A DNA stretch of 64,000 bases from Alteromonas lipotrueiana. Lineage in GTDB: Bacteria; Pseudomonadota; Gammaproteobacteria; Enterobacterales; Alteromonadaceae. Of this stretch, positions 25,799-38,410 are shown in pieces. Every line of letters starts with the position of its first letter. The stretch's first letter is position 1. The stretch lies in the NCBI RefSeq assembly GCF_019249245.1, contig NZ_JAESDK010000004.1, positions 124,001 through 188,000 on the forward strand, given 5' to 3'. The notes below the pieces were generated by a model. That model made no database searches. It had not been told where the DNA came from and saw only the letters and a list, made by a program, of their open reading frames with translations. Both the position numbers and the translations under genes were made by a program.

Positions 25799-28700
25799 TT
25801 GCGACTAAAAAAAATACGCCTGGCGGGATTCAAATCTTTTGTTGAACCTACCTCATTGCTCTTCCCCGGGCAGATGACCGCTATCGTTGGGCCCAATGGT
25901 TGTGGGAAATCAAATGTAATTGATGCGGTACGCTGGGTATTGGGAGAAAGCTCAGCTAAGAATCTGCGCGGCGACGCTATGACCGATGTTATCTTCAATG
26001 GTTCGTCTGCGCGAAAGCCTGTGGGCCAATGCAGTGTAGAACTAATATTTGATAATCAAAGTGCACGCATAGGTGGCGAGTACGCTAACTACAATGAGCT
26101 ATCGGTTAAACGGCTGGTCACTCGCGAAGGTCAGTCGACTTACTTTATTAATAGTTCGCGGTGCCGGCGTAAAGATGTCACCGACTTGTTTTTAGGTACC
26201 GGGCTAGGTCCAAGAAGCTACGCAATCATTGAACAGGGCACGATATCCAAACTCATAGAGTCTAAGCCCCAAGAGTTACGGATCTTTTTAGAAGAGGCCG
26301 CAGGGGTGTCTCGCTACAAAGAACGCCGGCGTGAAACTGAAACCCGTATACGCCATACTCAGGACAATTTAGAGCGGCTAAATGATGTGCGAACTGAGCT
26401 TGGTACACAGCTCGAAAAGCTTCATCAGCAAGCTCGTACCGCTCAAAAATTCAAAGAATTAAAGGCTACTGAGCGCCGTTTGAAAAGCGAGCTGAATGCT
26501 TTGCGCTGGTCTCAATTTGATACTACCGCGAGCAAACTACGGCAACATCAGCATCAGGGTGAGGCTGACCTTGAGGGGCTTCAGTCGCAGCTTCAGCGCA
26601 GCGAAACTGAACAGTCCCAGTATAAATTACAAACCGATGAGTTAAAGGCTCAGCTGGACGTATTGCAGCGCGAGCAATTTTCTGTTCGTACCGAAATAAC
26701 CCGTGTTGAACAAGCAGATCTGCACCGCCAGCAGCGTTTGCAGCAGGTAGAGCGCGAGTTCAGCGAAAACGAGGAACGTAGCGAACGGATATCTGCAGAG
26801 CATGCTCAGCTACTTAACCAACGCGACAGCGCAAAAGCCAATGTTGAACGTCTGCTTCCCGAACAAGCACTAACAGAAGAGCGCCTGGCCTACAGCAAAG
26901 CAGAAGAACAAGCCGGCGAAGACGCCGTGCAAGATTTCAACAAGCTGACCTATAAAACTGAACAAGCTTTTTTAGAAGCTCGCCATCGTAATGAGCAATT
27001 ACAAAGACAATTAACCCATGCCCAGGAAAACGAGCAACGGACTAAATCCCGTATTCAGCAGATTCAGGATGACTTAAAAAAGATAGATAATGATGCTGGC
27101 CTGGCGCGTATCAAAGCACTCAGAGCGCAATATGAAGTGCTATGTACACAACATGCCGAATATGAACGTGAATTACGATGTAGCGAAACCGTATTGACGT
27201 CATCAAAAGAGCAGGCGCAGGTTGCATCAGATACGTTAACTAAGCATGAAAATTCGCTGCAGTTACTGCACTCAAAATCCGCAGCACTTGAAACCCTGAC
27301 AAAGGCCCGGCGACCAGCCACCAGTCAAGCTCAGGTTACCGCTTTATGGGAGCACATTAAGATAGCTTCGCAGTGGCAAATTGCTGCGCAGGCTGTATTA
27401 ATGTATATGCATAATCCGTTATGGCATAAAGTCGATAAAGCGCCCGCTGCCCAGGATTATGACCATTTTCAAACCCAGCACCGAATTATTTTTAATAATG
27501 ATTTTGCCGATAGCGCGAAGAAAGGCACGCTGGCTGAAAAGCTAATACCGGGCAGTAAAATACCCCACTTTTTTAATCAGGTCATCGTCGCACAAGATAC
27601 CGCCCAGGCATTGTCAAAAATTGACACTCTGTCTGCATCAGCAGTAGTGGTAAGCCAGAGCGGGCTATTGTTAACCCAAAGCTGGTTTTTTCAATACGGA
27701 GAAGATGACAACCAGGGGGCTTTGGAGCTTGCTCATCAGTTAAGTGAAATTTCAAAACAGATTGATGATGAGAAAACGCTAACCAGTCAGGCCCGTGCTC
27801 ATTACAATAAAGTACAAAATACGACCCACCTTGCCGTCAAAAACGCAGAGTCGACGCAACATCAGGTTCAGCACCTGGCTTTAGAGAAAAAGCAGTGCCA
27901 GCATGAACTTACCCTGGCAGAACAAAACCAGCGACAGCAGCGTGTACAGACCGAAAACCTGAACGATGAACTTACTACACTAACTGAGCTGTTAAAACGT
28001 GAGCAGTTCACTATTTGTGAAACGCAGAAGCAGTTACTTGAAGCCCGGGCAAATCAGACTTACCACGATACGCAACGAAACCAACAAGTGTCTGAACTTG
28101 AGAAAATTACGCTTCAGTACCGGTCTTTACGTGACGCCGTGAAGCAATGTCAGCAACAGTTGCATACCCAGCAGTTAACCTTGCAGCAGGAGCAACAAAA
28201 TCAGCAACAGTATGACAAGCAAATTCAGCGTTTAACAGAACGGTTAGATGAGTATGCACTGCGGCGTAAACAACTGAAGCAGGAAAAGGACCAGCTAGAG
28301 GGAACTTCGCAACCGCAAAGTGCATCGCTGCAAAGTCTGCTTGAAAAAGATACTATGTTTGAGGCTCGGATGCGCGCGATAAATGAAGCCCTCGGCACTA
28401 CCCAGGAGTTGTTGCACAATGCTGACAAAGCCCACGCAGTATTAAAAAAACAAGTTGCGGAACAAAAGGGCAAAGTCGAGACACTAACCATTGATATTGA
28501 ATCTGCCCGAATTCATGCACAAGCCATTGTTGAGCATGCAGGCGTCACGGCCGATAATTTACGTGACATTGTCAGCTCTATGCCCGAGCAAGCCAACGAA
28601 AAAAGTTGGCAACGCGCTGTCGATAAAAATACGATGGCACTTGATGAATTAGGCGCGGTGAACCTGGCTGCGGTAGAAGAGTATGAAACTCAGGCGCAAC

Positions 28701-29263
28701 GACAGGCGCATTTAAACGAACAATACTATGATTTGACGGAAGCACTGGAAACTTTGAACAGTGCAATACGAAAAATAGACAAAGAAACCCGACAGCGGTT
28801 TACCGAAACGTTTAACCAGGTCAATGCCGATTTACAGGCTCTGTTTCCAAAAGTGTTCGGGGGTGGGGCGGCTTATCTCGAGCTCACCCAAAGTGATGTT
28901 CTGGAGGCGGGCGTAACGATTATGGCTCAGCCTCCGGGTAAGAAAAATAGCACAATTCATCTATTAAGCGGTGGAGAAAAAGCGCTAACCGCTTTATCAT
29001 TGGTATTTGCAATTTTCAGGCTGAATCCGGCGCCATTTTGTTTGCTGGATGAAGTAGATGCACCATTGGATGATGCCAATGTGGTGCGGTTTTGTAATCT
29101 GGTGTCTCAGATGTCAGACTCGGTGCAGTTTATATATATTACTCACAATAAAATTGCGATGGAAATGGCGACCCATCTTACTGGCGTGACCATGGCGGAG
29201 CCAGGGGTTTCAAGAATGGTAGCAGTAGATGTCGACGACGCTATGGCGTTTGTAGAAGCATAA
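25799..29263 (+). CDS. smc: chromosome segregation ATPase SMC
   Basis: 1154 residues. The start is a TTG at 25799, with CAGGA about nine bases upstream; the protein then begins MRLKKIRLAGFKSF as SMCs do. Walker A GPNGCGKSN at 31-39; long coiled coils rich in Gln/Glu (~165-490 and ~670-980) around a hinge near 500-660; then the signature LLSGGEKALTALSL and Walker B FCLLDEVDAPLDD. SMC with ScpAB compacts and segregates DNA; scpAB are not in this window. Presence of SMC rather than MukB fits Alteromonadales or pseudomonads rather than enterics or vibrios. zipA follows 20 bases on. Confidence 0.97.
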   Translation: MRLKKIRLAGFKSFVEPTSLLFPGQMTAIVGPNGCGKSNVIDAVRWVLGESSAKNLRGDAMTDVIFNGSSARKPVGQCSVELIFDNQSARIGGEYANYNELSVKRLVTREGQSTYFINSSRCRRKDVTDLFLGTGLGPRSYAIIEQGTISKLIESKPQELRIFLEEAAGVSRYKERRRETETRIRHTQDNLERLNDVRTELGTQLEKLHQQARTAQKFKELKATERRLKSELNALRWSQFDTTASKLRQHQHQGEADLEGLQSQLQRSETEQSQYKLQTDELKAQLDVLQREQFSVRTEITRVEQADLHRQQRLQQVEREFSENEERSERISAEHAQLLNQRDSAKANVERLLPEQALTEERLAYSKAEEQAGEDAVQDFNKLTYKTEQAFLEARHRNEQLQRQLTHAQENEQRTKSRIQQIQDDLKKIDNDAGLARIKALRAQYEVLCTQHAEYERELRCSETVLTSSKEQAQVASDTLTKHENSLQLLHSKSAALETLTKARRPATSQAQVTALWEHIKIASQWQIAAQAVLMYMHNPLWHKVDKAPAAQDYDHFQTQHRIIFNNDFADSAKKGTLAEKLIPGSKIPHFFNQVIVAQDTAQALSKIDTLSASAVVVSQSGLLLTQSWFFQYGEDDNQGALELAHQLSEISKQIDDEKTLTSQARAHYNKVQNTTHLAVKNAESTQHQVQHLALEKKQCQHELTLAEQNQRQQRVQTENLNDELTTLTELLKREQFTICETQKQLLEARANQTYHDTQRNQQVSELEKITLQYRSLRDAVKQCQQQLHTQQLTLQQEQQNQQQYDKQIQRLTERLDEYALRRKQLKQEKDQLEGTSQPQSASLQSLLEKDTMFEARMRAINEALGTTQELLHNADKAHAVLKKQVAEQKGKVETLTIDIESARIHAQAIVEHAGVTADNLRDIVSSMPEQANEKSWQRAVDKNTMALDELGAVNLAAVEEYETQAQRQAHLNEQYYDLTEALETLNSAIRKIDKETRQRFTETFNQVNADLQALFPKVFGGGAAYLELTQSDVLEAGVTIMAQPPGKKNSTIHLLSGGEKALTALSLVFAIFRLNPAPFCLLDEVDAPLDDANVVRFCNLVSQMSDSVQFIYITHNKIAMEMATHLTGVTMAEPGVSRMVAVDVDDAMAFVEA

Positions 29264-29283
29264 CAAAGGGCGATTTAATAAAG

Positions 29284-30462
29284 ATGGAAGATGAATTACG
29301 TCTGTCACTACTGATTGTTGGTACGATTATTATTGTCGCGGTACTGGCGCACGGTATTTGGAAAATTAGAAAAAACAGCGCCCCGTCGACAAGACGTAAA
29401 CGGGTAGAACCCGGTCAGTGGGATGAAACCGAGTATCGGGATAACAGTTGGCATACGACAAAAGCGCGTAACGAGCATGATGAAAACTCTGATTTTGATG
29501 ATTTGGGTTTAGGTAAAGTTCGGGTCGTGGGCGCCGAGCCTGTCGATGAGCAAGCGGGTGATGCGACTGAAAACGTCAGCTTTACGGCTCATACTGATGA
29601 GTCGACTGAACAGGCGAATCAAAAGTTATACGGCTCAGTGGTTACAAACCCTAAACCGCACATGCAACGGGCCCATCACGAAGAGCCTGAGACCAAATCA
29701 GAGCCTTTACCCGATCCCCCCGACTTTTTACTAAAGCAAAAGCAGGACAAAGCAGATACCAATAACGGCGCAGATACCAATAACGACGCAGATGCCCAGT
29801 CTACAAATAGCGCGGGTAGCCGCACTGCCAATGCCGATATGCAAAGTAATGGACAAGCCGCATCGCAAGCTGCTGACCACGACGATTCCCGGCCTGGTAA
29901 CGAACAAAGCAGTAGCGCCAGAGCCCAGGCCCGCCAAGAACCTGAATTAGAATCGTCATCTTCTGACAATACCGGCGCTCAGTCGCAAGGTAGCGTCGAT
30001 ACCAAAGAAGCACAAAAACCAACCTCAGAGCCACAGCAGGTGTTGGTTATCAATGTACGTGCCTCCGATGACAATCCCATATCAGGCGCAGCTTTATTGC
30101 CTATGCTGCTGACACTGGGCTTTAAGTTTGGGGATCAGGATATATTTCACCGGCATACAAGCGCCGATGGCAATGGACCGGTATTATTTAGTTTAGCAAA
30201 TATGTTTAAACCCGGGGTTTTTGACATCGATAACCTGGAAACTTTTACCACGGTGGGCGTTTCGTTATTTATGATTTTACCGGTTGACGGTGATACTCAT
30301 CAGGTTTTCAATATGATGCATAATGCCGCCCGAAAAATTGCCGATGAGTTTGATGCGCAAATTCTGGATGGTCGCAGAAGCGTGCTGACTAAGCAGGGTT
30401 TACAGCAGTATTTTGAAAAGATTCGCGATTTTGAGCGGCGCAGCATGCTCTCACGAGCATAA
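29284..30462 (+). CDS. zipA: cell division protein ZipA
   Basis: Inner-membrane protein tethering FtsZ to the membrane. 392 residues: an N-terminal helix (LSLLIVGTIIIVAVLAHGIW), a short basic stretch (TRRKR), a long disordered acidic/Gln/Ser/Asn linker (~45-250) containing the near-repeat DTNNGADTNNDADA, and the C-terminal FtsZ-binding domain from ~255 (VLVINVRASDDNPISGAALLPMLL, FSLANMFKPGVFDI). The smc-zipA-ligA order is common in pseudomonads and marine gammaproteobacteria. It ends at a terminator before ligA. Confidence 0.95.
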   Translation: MEDELRLSLLIVGTIIIVAVLAHGIWKIRKNSAPSTRRKRVEPGQWDETEYRDNSWHTTKARNEHDENSDFDDLGLGKVRVVGAEPVDEQAGDATENVSFTAHTDESTEQANQKLYGSVVTNPKPHMQRAHHEEPETKSEPLPDPPDFLLKQKQDKADTNNGADTNNDADAQSTNSAGSRTANADMQSNGQAASQAADHDDSRPGNEQSSSARAQARQEPELESSSSDNTGAQSQGSVDTKEAQKPTSEPQQVLVINVRASDDNPISGAALLPMLLTLGFKFGDQDIFHRHTSADGNGPVLFSLANMFKPGVFDIDNLETFTTVGVSLFMILPVDGDTHQVFNMMHNAARKIADEFDAQILDGRRSVLTKQGLQQYFEKIRDFERRSMLSRA

Positions 30463-30471
30463 TCTTAATTC

Positions 30472-30497
30472 AAAGCCATCCATTGGGGTGGCTTTTT
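30472..30497 (+). terminator. Rho-independent terminator between zipA and ligA
   Basis: 10-bp stem with one T-G pair (30472-30481 with 30486-30495), 4-base loop ATTG, then Ts. It lies only 17 bases before the ligA ATG, so ligA may be attenuated or have a promoter inside zipA. Confidence 0.85.
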
Positions 30498-30511
30498 AAT
30501 TTTAAAAGTAA

Positions 30512-32554
<2,043 letters not shown>

Positions 32555-32568
32555 TAACTGAAACAAGG

Positions 32569-33099
32569 TTACCGGGCGCTGTTTCTGGCCCGGGCCTGTC
32601 GGCGTGCATCCCACGCTTTTTGTACCGAAAAGCGCCAAATCATATTCAATCCAAAAAAGCCCATAAGCCCTGCCACAATCGAGCATATTGCGCACCCCAC
32701 CAAAAATGCCGGACCCACGGTACTTAAGCTTTCAACCACCCATTGCCAGCTGAACTGAAATTCAAAATGGGTCGGTTCGGTCCCAAGTACAGTCGTGCCA
32801 ACCTTATAAGCTGCGTAGAATATAGGCGGTATAGTAAAAGGATTCGTGATCCAGACCGTGGCGACAGACAACGGTAAGTTTGCACGAAAAGGAATCGCAG
32901 TCGCTGCTGACAGCCACATTTGAAAAGGGACAGGCCAGAATGCAAAAAACAAACCTATACCAAAAGCGCCTCGGGCTGAACGCCGGTTCAGATGCCATAG
33001 ATTTGGTTCGTGAAGCACCGAACCAAAAATCTTCAACGCACGATTGTGTTTGATTGACTGGTGATCCGGCAAAAATCGTTTAATAAATTTTCTTGGCAT
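32569..33099 (-). CDS. DUF2062 family membrane protein
   Basis: 176 residues from ATG 33099, giving MPRKFIKRFLPDH, the usual start of this family as I know it; the frame extends to a GTG at 33117. Two or three hydrophobic stretches (ARGAFGIGLFFAFWPVPFQMWLSAA, a central VATVWITNPFTIPPIFYAAYKVG, and a C-terminal FLVGCAICSIVAGLMGFFGL). The TNPFT-PP motif is typical of DUF2062. Function unknown. Divergent from comEC, a pairing that recurs in this group. Confidence 0.85.
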   Translation of the reverse strand: MPRKFIKRFLPDHQSIKHNRALKIFGSVLHEPNLWHLNRRSARGAFGIGLFFAFWPVPFQMWLSAATAIPFRANLPLSVATVWITNPFTIPPIFYAAYKVGTTVLGTEPTHFEFQFSWQWVVESLSTVGPAFLVGCAICSIVAGLMGFFGLNMIWRFSVQKAWDARRQARARNSAR

Positions 33100-33139
33100 A
33101 ACTGGATTAAACACCACGTTCGCGCCTTAGGGCTATTCG

Positions 33140-35515
33140 ATGATTAAGCATATCACGCTTTGGATGACATGTTTTTGCATCGCTTCGCTCTCAGCGGTTA
33201 TCTGGCCTGTTTTACCTCATCCGTTTTTATTAACTGGGTGCTGGCTATTGTCAGCCTGCGGTCAGCTTATATACCGACATCACACCCGCCACGTTCTCTT
33301 TGTACCGACAAATAAACAAAAAAGTTTGCCGAGCCGCTCTCTGGTTATTCTTGCCACCGGTTTTAATGGTTTGTTATTGGGTGCTTTATGGATGGCGAGT
33401 TTAGGTTATTGGTATATCAGTTGGCAACAGCCGTCTATTAATTTTAAACAAGATAAGGTGATAACCATTACAGTGATACAAAGCTCGCCATTGGCATCTG
33501 CAGACCCTGGCTGCAAAGTTAAGGCACAACTGCACAGTCAAAACGAGTTGTTCTCATTTTTTAAGCCGCGGGTCAGACTTTACTGGCAACTTAATCAGCC
33601 CTGTCCACAGCAGGGAGACACTTTTCGCATCCAGGCACGTCTTAAGCCGGTAACTTTCCTGCGAAACCCCGGCAGCAGCGATAAAGCCCGGCAGCTGTTA
33701 AGTCAGCGAATTGTGTATACCGGCCAGATAAAGGCCGTGCTCAGCTATAACCCGTCCACCTCGGTAAACTTACATACCCGGGTTTCACGCATGTTACTTG
33801 ACCTGTCTTTGCCTAATGAAAAATGGACCCTGGCATTGCTTACCGGATACCGTCAAGGTCTGAGTGCACAAGACTGGCAAATTTTGCAAAAAACCGGAAC
33901 AGCACATGTATTCAGCATCTCGGGTATGCACCTGGGCCTAGTTGCTGTATGGGCGGCGCTGTTTGTCAGGGTGGGGGGCTTACCTATTATATGGGCGGCA
34001 AACCGGGCTGGCTCTCAGCCAAATATAAAACGATGGGTTACGGTATTTATGCTGTTAAGTTGTGTGGCCTATACCGCACTGGCAAACTGGCAATTGCCAG
34101 TGACCCGCGCCCTGTTGCTTATTGTCGTTTTTGTGTTAAGCCTGCAGTGTAAAGTACATCTTCACAATACGCGCCTGGCGGTATTAATGTTATTTTGCTG
34201 TGTGCTTATTTTTCCTTATGCAATTTTCGGAATGAGCCTGTACCTTAGTTTGGGCGCGGTACTATGGCTATGGTTATTGCACTGGCGTATCGCTGCGCCG
34301 GTAATCACGATAAAGCAGAAGTTACTATGGGCCGCTACACTGCAGGTGGCATTATCGGTAGGCCTGGTTCCGGTAACTATTGGCTTTTTTGACGTTATCC
34401 CCATGCTTGCCATCGTTTTTAATTTATTGTTATTGCCCGTTATCGCACTGCTATTGCCCATGGGCTTACTGGCGCTACTGATTTTGTGGTTTTCCGCAGG
34501 TTATTTTACAGGTCCTGTTTTTTGGTTCGATCATGCTTTGGGCTGGTTGGTTAGCCTATTAACGTTTTGCATCGAACACGCCCCCGCAGTAGTTAATGTC
34601 AGCTTAACGCCTAGCGTCGTAATTGCCACCCTACTGGGATTGATTATTTTGCTCTGCCCGCCTTTTCTTTATAAAAAACGTGCCTTTGTTGTATTAATGA
34701 CACCTCTATTACTGAGCAGTTTGAGTTTTAACAACAAAAACTGGTATCTGCATGTGGTTGATGTCGGGCAAGGTAGTAGTCTTTTATTGAGCCGCGCCGA
34801 GCACGCAATACTGATTGATACAGGGCCGGCAAGTCCTTATGGTGCCAGTGTGTTTACCCGCCAAACAAAGCCATTGCTAAATTACTTAGGCTTGCAAAAA
34901 CTTGACGAGGTATTTATCAGCCATTCAGACAATGATCATGCTGGTGGTATTGGTGATATTGAGATGCACCGTGAGCGATATCGCTTTAATTCTGAAATAA
35001 TAACCGCGCAAAATCGGTGTCAGCAAGGTTATTTGAAACAATGGCAGGGCCTTGTTATAACTGCATTGTGGCCGAAGAAAGGCAATATGCTGGATAACAA
35101 CAATCATTCGTGCGTATTAAATATTACCGATGGCAGCCATTCCGTTTTGATTGCGGGTGATATTGAACGCACGGCAGAATATGCTTTGCTGTATACCAAT
35201 ACGTTATTTGATGTTGATGTTTTGATTGCCCCGCACCATGGGAGTGCGACTTCGTCAGGCCAGGCGTTTGTTGATGCGGTTTCTCCGGATCATGTCGTGT
35301 TTACTACGGCGCGCGATAACCGGTGGCAATTTCCTCACCGGGCGGTAGTTAAGCGTTATCAGCAAGCTAATAGCACAATGCATAATACCGCAGACTCTGG
35401 TTATATTCGCTTTACTTTTGAAGCAAATAAGCCCGTTCGCGTTGTGAACGCCCAAACATTGTCTGCCCGCTGGTACCATGCAGGCGCTTCAGCAAGAGTG
35501 TGGCCAGTGTTTTAA
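33140..35515 (+). CDS. comEC: DNA uptake channel protein ComEC/Rec2
   Basis: 791 residues. N-terminal helices (~10-75), an OB-like segment, the competence domain with GYRQGLSAQDWQILQKTGTAHVFSISGMHLGLVA and many membrane helices (~240-515), and a C-terminal metallo-beta-lactamase-like domain (HVVDVGQGSSLLLS, ISHSDNDHAGGI, IAPHHGSATSSGQAF). It moves single-stranded DNA across the inner membrane in naturally competent species. Its place before msbA-lpxK matches E. coli ycaI. Confidence 0.94.
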   Translation: MIKHITLWMTCFCIASLSAVIWPVLPHPFLLTGCWLLSACGQLIYRHHTRHVLFVPTNKQKSLPSRSLVILATGFNGLLLGALWMASLGYWYISWQQPSINFKQDKVITITVIQSSPLASADPGCKVKAQLHSQNELFSFFKPRVRLYWQLNQPCPQQGDTFRIQARLKPVTFLRNPGSSDKARQLLSQRIVYTGQIKAVLSYNPSTSVNLHTRVSRMLLDLSLPNEKWTLALLTGYRQGLSAQDWQILQKTGTAHVFSISGMHLGLVAVWAALFVRVGGLPIIWAANRAGSQPNIKRWVTVFMLLSCVAYTALANWQLPVTRALLLIVVFVLSLQCKVHLHNTRLAVLMLFCCVLIFPYAIFGMSLYLSLGAVLWLWLLHWRIAAPVITIKQKLLWAATLQVALSVGLVPVTIGFFDVIPMLAIVFNLLLLPVIALLLPMGLLALLILWFSAGYFTGPVFWFDHALGWLVSLLTFCIEHAPAVVNVSLTPSVVIATLLGLIILLCPPFLYKKRAFVVLMTPLLLSSLSFNNKNWYLHVVDVGQGSSLLLSRAEHAILIDTGPASPYGASVFTRQTKPLLNYLGLQKLDEVFISHSDNDHAGGIGDIEMHRERYRFNSEIITAQNRCQQGYLKQWQGLVITALWPKKGNMLDNNNHSCVLNITDGSHSVLIAGDIERTAEYALLYTNTLFDVDVLIAPHHGSATSSGQAFVDAVSPDHVVFTTARDNRWQFPHRAVVKRYQQANSTMHNTADSGYIRFTFEANKPVRVVNAQTLSARWYHAGASARVWPVF

Positions 35516-35568
35516 TGCGTGCCCCAAACTTTTCAGACTATAAAATCTCAAAAATGAGGTCACAGATT

Positions 35569-35619
35569 ATGGAATTTGAGCCTGAACAGGTACACTATTG
35601 CGGATATTTTCTGAGGTGA
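35569..35619 (+). CDS. possible 16-codon upstream ORF of msbA
   Basis: ATG at 35569, preceded by GAGG, encodes MEFEPEQVHYCGYFLR and its TGA directly abuts the msbA ATG at 35620; the TGA lies inside the GAGGTGA that would serve as the msbA ribosome site. Could be a coupling leader or chance. Confidence 0.25.
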   Translation: MEFEPEQVHYCGYFLR

Positions 35620-37377
35620 ATGAATTACATGCAACAAATAGATTATTCGAGAAGCCAGGTCAAACGTTTTTTAGGCTATCTGAGCCATTATAAACTCGAA
35701 TTTGCCATTGCTATTGTAGGGATGGTGGGGTATTCCGCCTTAGATACCTATGTTGTCGCTCACCTTAAGACCCTTATTGATGAGTCCTTGTCGAATAACG
35801 ACAGCGCCTTTTTGCGCATGGCAGCCTATGCCATTGTGCCACTGTTTATCCTGCGCGGTATTTTTAATTTTATGGGTACTTATACCATTAACTGGATTGG
35901 TGCCAAGGTGGTGATGCGAATGCGTCAGCAACTCTTTGAAAAATACCTGCATTTGCCAGTTTCCTTCCATGATACACAATCGGTTGGTAGTTTAATCAGT
36001 AAAGTGACCTACGATACCGAACAGGTAGCCGCCGCTGCCGGTAAAGCATTTCTTACGTTGGTACGAGAGGGCGCCTTAGTCATAGGACTGTTAGGAGTGA
36101 TGTTTTATTACTCATGGCAGTTGTCACTGATTTTTCTGTTAATCGGGCCGGTTGTTGCGGTCATTGTTACGATAGTTAGTAAGCGTTTTCGTAAAGTCAG
36201 TCGTAGTATTCAACAGTCGATGGGCAGCGTGACTGCGGCGGTGGAACAAGCGGTAAAAGGGCATAAAGTCATTTTGATGTTCGGCGGTCAAAAGATTGAA
36301 CAAGACCGATTTGAAGCTAAGAACAACCATAACCGTCAGCAAAATATGAAACTGAATGTAACGCAGATTCTGAGCGTTTCCTCGATTCAGGTTATTGCAT
36401 CAATCGCACTGGCCTTTGTGTTGTACCTGGCCAGTATGCCGTCGATGATGGAAGATCTCACCGCCGGTACATTTGTGAGTGTGGTGTTCTATATGGTGAT
36501 GTTACTCAAACCCTTAAAACAGCTAACCACCGTTAATAATCAGTTTCAAAAAGGAATGGCAGCGTGCAGCAGTATCTTTGAATTGCTCGATACTCACAAT
36601 GAAGATAATTCGGGTACAACCTCATTAGAGCGCGCGCAGGGTAAGATTGAATTTAAAAACGTTACCTTTACCTACCCGGGCAAATCTACGCCGGCGCTGA
36701 CCAATGTCTCGTTTAGCGCAAGCCCCGGCGAGACAGTGGCACTGGTGGGGCGTTCAGGCGGCGGAAAATCGACCATATCGGCCCTGATGACACGCTTTTA
36801 TACCGCTCAGCAGGGCAGTGTAATGATTGATGGCATACCCCTGGAAAAGATTGAGCTGAAATCGTTGCGACGCCAGTTTGCCTTGGTTTCTCAGCATGTT
36901 GTGCTATTTAATGACACCGTTGCCAACAATATTGCCTACGGTGCCAATGAGTCAGTTTCACAAAGCGATATCAATGAAGCGGCCCGTATGGCCCATGTAT
37001 CAGAGTTTGTTGATGCTCTGCCTGAAGGTATGGACACGATAGTTGGAGAAAACGGCCTGATGCTTTCAGGGGGGCAACGCCAGCGAATAGCAATAGCCCG
37101 GGCAATTTTGGCACGTGCGCCTATTTTGATATTAGACGAGGCAACGTCAGCGCTGGATACTGAGTCAGAACGACTGATTCAGGATGCATTAGAAAAACTC
37201 CAGAAATCATGCACCAGTCTGGTGGTGGCGCACCGGCTATCCACGATCGAGTCTGCCGACCAAATTATGGTGGTAGAACAAGGCGAAATAATAGAGCGTG
37301 GCCGCCATCATGAACTACTTGAAAACAAAGGGCCTTATTATCAGCTGCACGCGCTGCAGTTTGGCGAAAAGTCTTAG
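35620..37377 (+). CDS. msbA: lipid A export ABC transporter MsbA
   Basis: Flips core-lipid A across the inner membrane. 585 residues (E. coli 582), a half-transporter: six membrane helices over ~1-320, then an ATPase with Walker A GRSGGGKST, Q-loop, signature LSGGQRQR, Walker B LILDEATSALD and switch His AHRLST. GAGGTGA abuts the ATG at 35620; a second ATG at 35629 has better spacing (ten bases), so the true start may be there. lpxK follows 9 bases on. Confidence 0.97.
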   Translation: MNYMQQIDYSRSQVKRFLGYLSHYKLEFAIAIVGMVGYSALDTYVVAHLKTLIDESLSNNDSAFLRMAAYAIVPLFILRGIFNFMGTYTINWIGAKVVMRMRQQLFEKYLHLPVSFHDTQSVGSLISKVTYDTEQVAAAAGKAFLTLVREGALVIGLLGVMFYYSWQLSLIFLLIGPVVAVIVTIVSKRFRKVSRSIQQSMGSVTAAVEQAVKGHKVILMFGGQKIEQDRFEAKNNHNRQQNMKLNVTQILSVSSIQVIASIALAFVLYLASMPSMMEDLTAGTFVSVVFYMVMLLKPLKQLTTVNNQFQKGMAACSSIFELLDTHNEDNSGTTSLERAQGKIEFKNVTFTYPGKSTPALTNVSFSASPGETVALVGRSGGGKSTISALMTRFYTAQQGSVMIDGIPLEKIELKSLRRQFALVSQHVVLFNDTVANNIAYGANESVSQSDINEAARMAHVSEFVDALPEGMDTIVGENGLMLSGGQRQRIAIARAILARAPILILDEATSALDTESERLIQDALEKLQKSCTSLVVAHRLSTIESADQIMVVEQGEIIERGRHHELLENKGPYYQLHALQFGEKS

Positions 37378-37386
37378 GGTGCCGCT

Positions 37387-38406
37387 ATGAATGCGCTTGA
37401 GCGGGCTTGGTATAAAAAACGATGGTGGCTATGGCTACTATGGCCGTTGACCCTATTGTTTACCGTATTTAGTGCAACTCGCCGTTATTTATACAAAGCA
37501 GGTTTTAAACACAGTGAAAAGCCTGCTGATACTATGGTTATCGTGGTCGGTAATATCAGCGTTGGCGGTAATGGTAAAACGCCCGTGGTGATTGAGCTAG
37601 CCGAATACCTGCGCAGTAAGGGCTTACGTCCCGGAATTTTAAGTCGGGGCTATGGCGGAGAGGCTAAACAGTTTCCGCACACGGTTTCCACACAAGACAG
37701 TGCCCGTTTTGTCGGTGACGAACCCCGGCTTATGGCCGCGCGCACCCACTTACCGGTAGTGATTGATCCGGTGCGAACCCGAGGGGCTCAAAGGCTTAAA
37801 AGTGAACATAAATGCAATGTTATTATTTGCGATGACGGGTTACAGCATTATGCTTTAAAGCGTGATATGGAGCTGGTGGTGATGGATGAGCGTCGTTTTG
37901 GTAATGGCCATTTGTTACCTATGGGGCCGTTACGCGAAGGGGTGTGGCGTTTAGATTCAGTTGACATGATATTACACAATGTAAACGCGTTTGAACCAGC
38001 GCGGTTACTTGGCGTCGCTACTGCTCAGTATCCTATGCAGTTACACCCTCAATACGTTGTCAATGTTCAAAATGCTGAGCAAAGTTATACCGTGCAGGAA
38101 TTTATAGACCAAGAGCATACGTTGCATGCTTTGGCGGGTATAGGTAACCCAGCTCGATTTTTTGGTCAGATAAAAAGTTTAGGTATTCAGTTAAGCGGGC
38201 AAACCGCGCTTTCTGATCATTATCAGTTCGATAGGCAGGATCTTCCGGATGGGCCGGTCATTATGACTGAAAAAGACGCGGTGAAGGTAGCCTCGTTTGC
38301 GCACAGTGAGTGCTGGTATCTAAAAGTGTCAGCGCGGCTACCCGCGAAATTCTATCAACAATTAAATGCAAAGTTAGTCAGCTACGGACTACATGCAAAG
38401 AGGTGA
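37387..38406 (+). CDS. lpxK: tetraacyldisaccharide 4'-kinase LpxK
   Basis: Adds the 4'-phosphate of lipid A at the inner membrane. 339 residues (E. coli 328). An N-terminal membrane-associated helix ([22 protein letters not shown]), the P-loop [12 protein letters not shown], the SRGYGG and VGDEP motifs, [19 protein letters not shown] and the late MTEKDAVK are all as in the family. The stop falls five bases before the ycaR start. Confidence 0.97.
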   Translation: MNALERAWYKKRWWLWLLWPLTLLFTVFSATRRYLYKAGFKHSEKPADTMVIVVGNISVGGNGKTPVVIELAEYLRSKGLRPGILSRGYGGEAKQFPHTVSTQDSARFVGDEPRLMAARTHLPVVIDPVRTRGAQRLKSEHKCNVIICDDGLQHYALKRDMELVVMDERRFGNGHLLPMGPLREGVWRLDSVDMILHNVNAFEPARLLGVATAQYPMQLHPQYVVNVQNAEQSYTVQEFIDQEHTLHALAGIGNPARFFGQIKSLGIQLSGQTALSDHYQFDRQDLPDGPVIMTEKDAVKVASFAHSECWYLKVSARLPAKFYQQLNAKLVSYGLHAKR

Positions 38407-38410
38407 TAAT

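Noticed and set aside
29676-29969. 97-codon minus-strand frame inside zipA
   Set aside because: Shadow of the repetitive Asn/Asp/Ser/Gln-coding linker; composition is an antisense artefact.
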